Source: JAHEIJ01 sp040235565 (GTDB taxonomy: Bacteria > Pseudomonadota > Gammaproteobacteria > UBA6429 > Thiohalophilaceae). Taken from it: a stretch of 9,783 nucleotides of DNA. The translations under genes were made by a program, and so were the position numbers. Below the pieces are notes generated by a model that made no database searches, was not told where the DNA came from, and saw only the letters and a list, made by a program, of their open reading frames with translations. Location of the stretch: the NCBI GenBank assembly GCA_040235565.1, contig JBECLA010000011.1, forward strand, positions 1 through 9,783, in the 5' to 3' direction. Positions 1 to 5,742 of the stretch are shown here, piece after piece; within the stretch, counting starts at the first letter, position 1, and each line of letters begins with the position of its first letter.

Positions 1-344
1 ATCGTTATCAACAGACCAAGGACCTGTATGAACAGCAACGTCGCGCCACCGAGCGCGACACCCGTAGTTCATACCTGAATGTGCTCGCCAATATCAGTTC
101 CGTAAGAGCATTTGCCACGGCGCTGGAATCCACGAAAACCGCGCTGCAGGCCACCGAAGCCGGCTACGAAGTGGGCACCCGCACCGCGGTCGACGTACTC
201 AACTCGCGTCGCGATGTGTATAGTGCAGAGCGCGACTATGCCCGTTCCCGTTACACCTATATCCAGCAAACACTGCGCCTCCGGGCCGCAGTCGGAACCC
301 TCTCTGACCGTGAGATTGCCGCCATCAACAAGTGGCTGAAGTAA
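1..344 (+). CDS. tolC: TolC family outer membrane efflux protein, 3' end only
   Basis: The reading frame is open from the left edge (first whole codon at base 3) to TAA at 342-344, giving the last 113 residues. TolC forms the trimeric outer-membrane channel and periplasmic helical tunnel used by type I secretion and RND or MFS efflux pumps. The visible part starts with a charged, helical stretch (YQQTKDLYEQQRRATERDT) and contains GYEVGTRTAVDVLNSRRDVY, which aligns with the GYSVGTRTIVDVLDATTTLY region of E. coli TolC. It then has the RYTYIQQTLRLRAAVGTL segment and an ending like the family's (LSDREIAAINKWLK). The N-terminal signal peptide and first repeat lie outside the window. The long C-terminal tail of E. 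coli TolC is absent here, which is common in homologues. The next gene follows on the same strand after 210 bp, so no coupling is implied. Family assignment is firm; the exact orthologue is likely. Confidence 0.93.
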   Translation, partial: RYQQTKDLYEQQRRATERDTRSSYLNVLANISSVRAFATALESTKTALQATEAGYEVGTRTAVDVLNSRRDVYSAERDYARSRYTYIQQTLRLRAAVGTLSDREIAAINKWLK

Positions 345-367
345 ATAGTTTCATCCTGATTCTGACC

Positions 368-504
368 CGGGCGGAAACCACCCTCCAGCCGGGAGGTGGA
401 CATGGCGGTCGTAATTCGTCCGGTGCCGAAGCGATGATCCTCGAACGATGGCGGATGACAACCCCGCCCGACTGAGATCAGCTTCGTGCCTGCTGCGCTG
501 ATTT
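368..504 (+). other. candidate structured RNA or leader region between tolC and the lipid A fusion gene
   Basis: The 210-bp gap after tolC is GC-rich and has several self-complementary segments. Bases 368-374 (CGGGCGG) can pair perfectly with 464-470 (CCGCCCG), closing about 90 nt. Inside this, 378-386 pairs with 392-399 (8 bp with one bulged C), 406-411 with 417-422 (5 bp around a T-T mismatch) and 425-428 with 449-452 (4 bp with a G-T pair). Just outside, 475-482 pairs with 497-504 (8 bp with one G-T). The layout resembles a multibranch RNA closed by a 7-bp stem. I do not recognise a riboswitch or sRNA family. It could instead be the tolC terminator region or chance pairing in GC-rich DNA, and the strand is uncertain because most stems also form on the complement. 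Confidence 0.3.
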
Positions 505-526
505 ACCTCAACGCTTCGGGTATCAT
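498..526 (+). promoter_or_regulatory. weak possible sigma-70 promoter before the LpxL-WaaA gene
   Basis: TATCAT at 521-526 matches five of six bases of TATAAT and sits 28 bp upstream of the ATG at 555. The hexamer 17 bp before it, CTGATT at 498-503, matches only three of six bases of TTGACA. It is the best -10 I can see in the gap, but the -35 is poor and overlaps a possible stem. No clear Shine-Dalgarno sequence precedes the ATG; the bases just upstream read CCCACACACCC. Confidence 0.22.
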
Positions 527-554
527 GAACGCAATTTTTTAATCCCACACACCC

Positions 555-2756
555 ATGTCAGAAACACGTCACACCGACTTTCAGGTTAAAGATTTCCTTG
601 CGCCGAAATACTGGGCCACCTGGCTGGGGCTGGGCGTATTACGCTTAAGCTGTTACTTACCTTTTGCCTGGTTGATTCATATTGGCACGGCGCTGGGCTG
701 GATGGGCTTTTATCTGCTGCCGGGACGACGGCGCATCACCCGCACCAATGTTCGCTTGGCGTTTCCTGATCTGAATGAACAACAGCAGCTTTCAATCGTT
801 AAACACAGCTTTTATTCCGCGAGCATTGCCATCTTTGAATCCGCGTTTTCCTGGTGGGGTTCCGATAGCAAAATCAGGCCGCTGTATCAGATCGAAGGTC
901 TGGAACACCTGCAGACCGCCAAAAAAGCGGGAAAAGGGGTGATCCTGCTAGGGGGACATTACACAACCCTGGAAATCAGTGGTCGCCTCCTTGCCTATGA
1001 ATCACCTGACATCTTCCCCACCTATAAACGGGCGCATAATCGTTTATTTGAAGCCGTGATGACTCATCAGCGACGGCGGGTCAGCGCCGGTTTGATCAAG
1101 AGTTCAGATATGCGGGCGATTTTGCGTTGCCTAAAAGATAACAAGATTGTCTGGTATGCCCCGGATCAGGACTTCGGCATCCAGAACTCTGTCTTTGCAC
1201 CCTTCATGGGTGTCCCAACTGCTACTTTGACGATCACTGCGCGACTGGCCAAGCGCTCCGGGGCGCCGGTGTTGCCGTTTTATTCCGAGCGCCTGCCGCA
1301 CCAGCAAGGATATCGGTTGCGAGTCGGCGCGCCGTTGAAATCTTTTCCAACCGGAAATGATGTCGCGGATGCCACCGCGATCAATCACGCCATCGAGCAA
1401 CAGGTGCGGCGTACGCCGGAACAATATCTCTGGGGCCATCGTCGATTCAAGACTCGCCCGCATGGAGAACCGTTATTCTATAAACCACGACGAGATTCCA
1501 GCCTGCGTAAATACAGTCTGCTGTTGGGCGTGTTGGCTCTGCCCGCCATCATCTATACCGCCTGGCAAGCCTGGCGTTACGATGACCGGCGTTATCTGAC
1601 AGAACGGCTCGGTGTGGCGAATTATTTACCCGGTCCGTTTGATATCTGGCTACATGCCGCTTCAGTGGGTGAGGTCAATGCGGTGATTCCGCTGGTGGAA
1701 CTTATTGTCCAGAGACATCCTGACTTATCCCTCATTGTTACCGTCAACACCCCCACGGGTGGGATTACGGCACGAAAGAAATTGCCACCGGGGGTCGCAT
1801 GCTGTTATCTGCCGATCGATTGGCAGTTCGCGGTTGAACGTTTTACTGCGCGCATTCAACCGCGCGCCTTGCTGGTAGCTGAAACCGAGGTCTGGCCCAA
1901 CCTGTATCTGCATTGCCTGCATAAAGGTATTCATCTCACCATTATCAATGGCCGCCTGGCAAGCCGCATGCAGTCCGCATCCCGTTGGATTAAACGGGTT
2001 TACTGTCGAGCCCTGGAAGAAGTGTACTGGATCCTGGCGCGCTCTGAACAAGACCGTGACAACTTTGTGGCGATGGGTGCCAAAGCGTCCTACACCAGGG
2101 TAATCGGCAATATTAAATTTTCTACCAGCCAGCAGGACAGAGTCGAACCCTTTACCGCAGATCGCCCTTATGTGTTGGCCGCTTCAACTCGCGATGGCGA
2201 GGAAAAGCTGATCGCCGAGTGCTGGAAAAAGCTATCACCCGAACGACGCTTTCTGATTATCGTCCCTCGCCATCCCAAACGCTTATCGCAGATTTTGCGG
2301 GATTTGAGACCGCTGGACCTGAACATCGCCGTTCGCAGCCAAAACGAGCCGATTGCTCAAGACACCCAGATTTACCTTGCCGATACTTTTGGCGAACTCA
2401 GACAATTCATTGCCGGGAGTCAGTTTGTCGTCATGGGGGGTTCAATCAAACCGTTTGGCGGACAGAATATTCTGGAAGTCGCACGAGCCGGAAAGGGTGT
2501 CATTTTCGGACCGTACATGGATAATTTCAGTAACGAGGCCGCGTTGTTTGTTGACCATGAGGCCGGGCTGCAAATCAAGACGGACGCCGAATTGTGCGCC
2601 ACGATTGCCCGCTTATTAAGTGAACCGGATCGAGCCGATCAATTGGGGGCAAACGGTCTTAACCTGATGCAGCAAACCGGCGATATGGCCGAACGGTATC
2701 TGCAGGAACTGGAAAACCTGCTGCCGGTGTTTCAATCCGATACTGTTGACGCGTAA
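555..2756 (+). CDS. fused lipid A acyltransferase (LpxL/HtrB type) and Kdo transferase (WaaA/KdtA)
   Basis: One uninterrupted 733-residue frame carries two complete enzymes. Residues 1 to about 311 match LpxL/HtrB, which transfers a secondary acyl chain from acyl-ACP to Kdo-lipid A at the inner membrane. Visible marks are PKYWATWLGLGVL near the start, the HX4E catalytic motif H135-YTTL-E140, YAPDQDFG (201-208) and the family ending EQYLWGHRRFKTRP (289-302). A short basic linker (about 308-319) leads to a hydrophobic stretch (320-340) equivalent to the N-terminal membrane anchor of WaaA. Then come ASVGE with the catalytic Glu373, AETEVWPN (442-449), GNIKF (518-522), VPRHPKR (570-576) and GGSIKPFGGQNILE (628-641), all typical of GT30 Kdo transferases. 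Each half is about the length of its stand-alone E. coli counterpart, and both catalytic motifs are present. No strong Shine-Dalgarno is seen. Its last 25 bp overlap the convergent kdkA. Domain identities are firm; the acyl chain added and number of Kdo units are unknown. Confidence 0.93.
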   Translation: MSETRHTDFQVKDFLAPKYWATWLGLGVLRLSCYLPFAWLIHIGTALGWMGFYLLPGRRRITRTNVRLAFPDLNEQQQLSIVKHSFYSASIAIFESAFSWWGSDSKIRPLYQIEGLEHLQTAKKAGKGVILLGGHYTTLEISGRLLAYESPDIFPTYKRAHNRLFEAVMTHQRRRVSAGLIKSSDMRAILRCLKDNKIVWYAPDQDFGIQNSVFAPFMGVPTATLTITARLAKRSGAPVLPFYSERLPHQQGYRLRVGAPLKSFPTGNDVADATAINHAIEQQVRRTPEQYLWGHRRFKTRPHGEPLFYKPRRDSSLRKYSLLLGVLALPAIIYTAWQAWRYDDRRYLTERLGVANYLPGPFDIWLHAASVGEVNAVIPLVELIVQRHPDLSLIVTVNTPTGGITARKKLPPGVACCYLPIDWQFAVERFTARIQPRALLVAETEVWPNLYLHCLHKGIHLTIINGRLASRMQSASRWIKRVYCRALEEVYWILARSEQDRDNFVAMGAKASYTRVIGNIKFSTSQQDRVEPFTADRPYVLAASTRDGEEKLIAECWKKLSPERRFLIIVPRHPKRLSQILRDLRPLDLNIAVRSQNEPIAQDTQIYLADTFGELRQFIAGSQFVVMGGSIKPFGGQNILEVARAGKGVIFGPYMDNFSNEAALFVDHEAGLQIKTDAELCATIARLLSEPDRADQLGANGLNLMQQTGDMAERYLQELENLLPVFQSDTVDA

Positions 2757-3457
2757 GCCGCGAACAACGACTGCCAGTCGGTTTCGGCAAAATAAAAATT
2801 CTTTGTCTTGCCTTGCAGCTTCAGCAAGGAGCGCTTCAGCCGCGCCAGGTTGGCTTGTTGCCAGCGCGGCGAGGGACGGCGTAACCGACCGCGATCAAAA
2901 TCTATCAAATGTATTCGGTTATCCGCATCGATCAAAATATTATTGGCATTGAGATCCGCATGCCATACGCCGTGGTGATGAAAACACCCGATCACCCTGC
3001 CCAGTTCCTGCCAGGTGTTTTCCGACACGGCATGGCGCTCCAGTATCTCCGCCAGGGTGGTCGCATGGGGAATGCGCCGGGTCATAATATCGGCGCTGTA
3101 GGTCATCCCATGGCAGACCACCTGCGCGGCAATCGGCTGAGGGACCGGTAATCCCTTTGACTTTAATTGCGCCAGTAAATGCCATTCACGCCAGGCCCGG
3201 GTGCGTCGCAGTCCCGTCCACACATAGTGATCGGCAGACAGCCGCGCGATTAGGCCGCCACGCCGGTAATGTCGCAGTACATATTCCTCGCCGGCACATT
3301 GCACAAAAAACGTCGTGCCACGGCCTTCGGCAAAGCCGACAATCGCGTCCTGCGAGGCCCAGAAATTGGCATCAAATCCCAGGGACTCGGGATTTTCAAT
3401 ACAGGCTGCATCGTATAGGATGTAGCGCTCATCGATTTTGACTTCGACAGCTTTCAT
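2732..3457 (-). CDS. kdkA: 3-deoxy-D-manno-octulosonic acid (Kdo) kinase
   Basis: A 241-residue protein of the KdkA/InaA-like kinase family, which phosphorylates the 4-hydroxyl of the Kdo attached to lipid A, using ATP on the cytoplasmic side. Visible features include an N-terminal strand-rich region with YILYD, GRGTTFF (glycine-rich loop), EEYVLRHYRRGG with the probable ATP-binding lysine replaced by Arg, as is usual in this family, and the catalytic loop WHADLNANNIL followed by HLIDFDRGR (DFD in place of DFG). I chose ATG at 3457 because AAGG lies six bases upstream and the start fits the family; GTG 3493 and ATG 3478 are in-frame alternatives that would run into the divergent gene. Its 3' end overlaps the fusion gene by 25 bp, and its start is 2 bp from that of the divergent GT9 gene. 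Adjacent WaaA and glycosyltransferases support an inner-core role. Confidence 0.9.
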   Translation of the reverse strand: MKAVEVKIDERYILYDAACIENPESLGFDANFWASQDAIVGFAEGRGTTFFVQCAGEEYVLRHYRRGGLIARLSADHYVWTGLRRTRAWREWHLLAQLKSKGLPVPQPIAAQVVCHGMTYSADIMTRRIPHATTLAEILERHAVSENTWQELGRVIGCFHHHGVWHADLNANNILIDADNRIHLIDFDRGRLRRPSPRWQQANLARLKRSLLKLQGKTKNFYFAETDWQSLFAAYASTVSD

Positions 3458-3459
3458 TA

Positions 3460-4515
3460 ATGGCCTTACCTTTAACATCGCCACCCGCCTCACTCTGTAT
3501 TCTGCGTCTGTCCGCGGTTGGTGATATCTGTCATACCCTGCCGATTGTGCGTACCTTGCAGCATGTCTGGCCCGATACCAAACTGACCTGGATCATCGGC
3601 AAGCTTGAACATACTCTGGTCGGCGATATACCCGGTATCGAGTTTATCATCTTTGACAAGGCAAAGGGATTTCAGGCCTATCGTGAACTACACCGCCAAA
3701 TGAAAGGTCGACACTTTGATATTTTGCTGCACATGCAAATGTCGTTACGCGCCAGTATTGCAAGCTTGTTCATTCCTGCCACAATCCGGCTTGGCTTTGA
3801 CAAGCAACGTGCCAATGATCTGCAGTTGTTGTTTACCAACGCCCGCATTGCCCATGTTCCCAAACAACATGTCGTGGACAGTTTTTTTGGTTTCCTCGAG
3901 GCTTTGGGGATCAATGAAAAGAAACTTGAATGGAATATTCCCGTTTCTGCCGGAACGGTTGATGAGGTTAAGGATCTGCTACCCCGACAGCCATTCATGG
4001 TAGTCAGCCCCTGCTCGAGCATGGCGTATCGCAACTGGCATGTTGAAGGTTATGCCGAGGTCATTGACCATGCGGCAGACAAACATCGACTATCCACGGT
4101 ACTCACGGGTGGGCCGTCTGCCATCGAACACGAGTATGGCGAAAAGATTTCCCACCTCTGCCAGCACAAACCCATCAACCTGATTGGCAAGACCAGTCTG
4201 AAGCAGTTATTGGCCATCCTGCAACAGGCGGAAATTCTGATTGCGCCGGATTCCGGCCCGGCGCATATGGCAACCGCTGTCGGAACCCCGGTCATCGGGC
4301 TATATGCTGCCACCAATCCTGACCGGGCTCGCCCTTATAATAGTGATCAGTGGCTCGTGAACCGGTATCCTGATGCGATAAAACAAAAATTTTCTGGTTC
4401 TGTTGATTCGGTCCCGTGGGGAGCTCGCGTCCGTGATGTAGGAACAATGGATCTCATCGAAGTTAAAGATATCACGGCTATGCTGGATAGGTTCATGGTA
4501 TCCGACACTGGTTGA
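3460..4515 (+). CDS. glycosyltransferase family 9, probable LPS heptosyltransferase
   Basis: A 351-residue GT9 protein (the ADP-heptose:LPS heptosyltransferase fold of WaaC and WaaF), acting in the cytoplasm on nascent core. The N-terminal acceptor domain begins with ILRLSAVGDICHTLPIVRTL, in which Asp22 corresponds to the conserved Asp13 of E. coli WaaC. The C-terminal nucleotide-sugar domain has MVVSPCSSMAYRNW (180-193), VLTGGPS (214-220) and the family signature LIAPDSGPAHMATAVGTPVIG (starting at 260), with Asp264. Its length is normal for the family. The start at 3460 is the only ATG before the conserved Asp and gives an 11-residue lead before the first strand; no clear Shine-Dalgarno is visible. 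The gene is divergent from kdkA, suggesting it acts next to the phosphorylated Kdo, for example adding the first heptose, but sequence alone does not settle donor or linkage. Confidence 0.88.
   Translation: MALPLTSPPASLCILRLSAVGDICHTLPIVRTLQHVWPDTKLTWIIGKLEHTLVGDIPGIEFIIFDKAKGFQAYRELHRQMKGRHFDILLHMQMSLRASIASLFIPATIRLGFDKQRANDLQLLFTNARIAHVPKQHVVDSFFGFLEALGINEKKLEWNIPVSAGTVDEVKDLLPRQPFMVVSPCSSMAYRNWHVEGYAEVIDHAADKHRLSTVLTGGPSAIEHEYGEKISHLCQHKPINLIGKTSLKQLLAILQQAEILIAPDSGPAHMATAVGTPVIGLYAATNPDRARPYNSDQWLVNRYPDAIKQKFSGSVDSVPWGARVRDVGTMDLIEVKDITAMLDRFMVSDTG
3464..3467 (-). promoter_or_regulatory. ribosome binding site of kdkA
   Basis: On the minus strand this reads AAGG, within AAAGGTAAGG, six bases before the ATG at 3457. 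It decides the kdkA start in favour of 3457 over the upstream GTG at 3493. The site lies inside the 5' coding end of the divergent GT9 gene, so the same bases serve as codons on one strand and a ribosome site on the other. Confidence 0.55.
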
Positions 4516-4562
4516 TTCATAAAACTGTAACATCTACCTGTATGAGAAACGCGACAAGTTAT

Positions 4563-4591
4563 TCTTTATAAACAAACCATTATGGTATGAT
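4563..4591 (+). promoter_or_regulatory. possible promoter for the GT9-ugd-uxs unit
   Basis: The 190-bp gap 4516-4705 is AT-rich and holds no ORF that I would call a gene. TATGAT at 4586-4591 is a good -10 hexamer (five of six). The -35 region 17 bp upstream, TCTTTA at 4563-4568, is weak. This leaves a leader of roughly 105 nt before ATG 4706. I see no convincing terminator hairpin after the preceding gene and no JUMPstart/ops element (GGCGGTAG) in the gap. Confidence 0.33.
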
Positions 4592-4705
4592 ATCGGGCTG
4601 AGCAATAATAAATCCGGTGCACCCATAGACAAAAAGCATGTTTACCGTGGTCCTGGCCAGCCAATCAAAATCTGAACTCCAATACCAACAGCACACAAAC
4701 CGGTA

Positions 4706-5707
4706 ATGAAACTCTGGAAGGAAGCAAACACCTGGCAATCCAGCAAAGCGGCGTTAAAACTCGAGCAGATTGCTAGTTCTGATATTCTTAAAATAGCAGT
4801 CATCAAGCATGCCGCGTTCGGCGATCAGTTATTATTACGCCCCTTCCTGATCGAGCTGCGCGATGCCTTTCCCGATGCACATATTACCCTTAGTGTGATC
4901 AGCCATTATCTGCGCGGCATCGCCGAAGATCTTGTTGACAGGATCCACATTGTTCCCAGCACCAAGGAAAAAAACGGTCACCTCGCTGCCCTCAAATCCT
5001 ATAAGGAACTGGGGACACAGGATCTCCTGTTTGACCTAACCGCCAGTACACGCTCTTTTATCATAAGCAGACTAACGCACGCGAAGTTCAAGATCGGCTT
5101 TCAATATCGTGGCATGCATAAATTTATCTATGATGTTGCCATTCCTCGTTCCACTTATCAGTTCGAGGCAGCGACCTTTCTGGAACAACTTTGCCCGCTG
5201 GGGATTAGCTACACGTGGCCGCCTCGATTCAACATGATGGTGAGCGGGATGAAGCGGGATAAATCCTACATCGTCTATTTTCCGACCGCTTCAACGCCGG
5301 CTAAATCATGGCCCGCTGATAACTTTAGTCTTTTAATCAGGAATATGGCAGCTGAATTACCTGAATATGAACACATTATCCTGTCCGGTATTTCCGAGTG
5401 GGAAAAAGCCGTCGCAAGCGCTATCATGGCGGGCTTATCGGAAGTCACGAATGTAATCCAGATGGAGGCCGGCCCGGAGGATCAGTCGCTCATTAAAGGT
5501 ACCGCTTTGTTGGTCAGCAATGATACCGGCATTCGTCATCTGGGTATCGCGCTCGATACCCCGACGGTTTGTATCTTTTTTAATACACCACCATACCGGT
5601 ATTGGCCACGATATGGACGACACCAGGTCGTTTATAATCAGGATGCCAGTCCTCCGAAATGGGATGATATTGCAGTAGCAATGCGGGTGGCATTGCATAC
5701 CGAATAA
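4706..5707 (+). CDS. divergent family 9 glycosyltransferase (heptosyltransferase-like)
   Basis: A 333-residue protein with the GT9 two-domain pattern, but further from WaaC/WaaF than its neighbours. After an unusual polar lead of about 28 residues comes LKIAVIKHAAFGDQLLLRPF, with Asp40 at the place of the conserved GT9 Asp. The second domain has YIVYFPTASTPAKSWPADNF (188-207), where GT9 proteins contact the nucleotide sugar, HIILSG (223-228), and SNDTGIRHLGIALDTPTVCI (271-290). The last corresponds to the usual PDTGPMHLAAALGTP signature, with Asp273 kept but the Pro-Met replaced by Ile-Arg. No ATG, GTG or TTG lies between the first residues and the first strand that would remove the lead. It precedes ugd by 35 bp on the same strand, so it may share that transcript. 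A core or surface-glycan sugar transferase is likely; the donor is unknown. Confidence 0.8.
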   Translation: MKLWKEANTWQSSKAALKLEQIASSDILKIAVIKHAAFGDQLLLRPFLIELRDAFPDAHITLSVISHYLRGIAEDLVDRIHIVPSTKEKNGHLAALKSYKELGTQDLLFDLTASTRSFIISRLTHAKFKIGFQYRGMHKFIYDVAIPRSTYQFEAATFLEQLCPLGISYTWPPRFNMMVSGMKRDKSYIVYFPTASTPAKSWPADNFSLLIRNMAAELPEYEHIILSGISEWEKAVASAIMAGLSEVTNVIQMEAGPEDQSLIKGTALLVSNDTGIRHLGIALDTPTVCIFFNTPPYRYWPRYGRHQVVYNQDASPPKWDDIAVAMRVALHTE

Positions 5708-5731
5708 TTTGAACATTTTTACAATAATATC

Positions 5732-5735
5732 AGGA
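5732..5735 (+). promoter_or_regulatory. ribosome binding site of ugd
   Basis: AGGA lies seven bases before the ATG at 5743, inside CAGGATGAAACC. It is the clearest Shine-Dalgarno sequence in the window and supports the start that gives the MKIVVVGSGYVG Rossmann motif at the very N-terminus. Confidence 0.7.
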
Positions 5736-5742
5736 TGAAACC

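Noticed and set aside
404..411. GGCGGTCG resembling the ops/JUMPstart core GGCGGTAG
   Set aside because: It differs at one of the eight bases, lies close to tolC and not before a long polysaccharide operon, and no flanking JUMPstart sequence is seen.
472..478. CTGAGAT motif resembling the TPP riboswitch (thi box)
   Set aside because: The other conserved parts (the GGGGTGCC-like 5' side and the ACCTGATCTGGATAATGCC-like 3' block) are absent, and the downstream gene has no link to thiamine.
511..540. Hairpin plus T-run (ends AATTTTTT) as the tolC terminator
   Set aside because: The only stem next to the T-run is about 5 bp with a bulge; it is too weak to call.
1131..2051. Long open frames antisense to the fusion gene (for example 1131-1463 and 1725-2051)
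   Set aside because: They give no recognisable protein motifs, lie wholly within strongly conserved coding sequence, and are expected as shadows of it.
3458..3493. Longer kdkA starting at GTG 3493 or ATG 3478
   Set aside because: These would overlap the divergent GT9 start by 19-34 bp, and the ribosome site AAGG is placed for ATG 3457. They cannot be wholly excluded.
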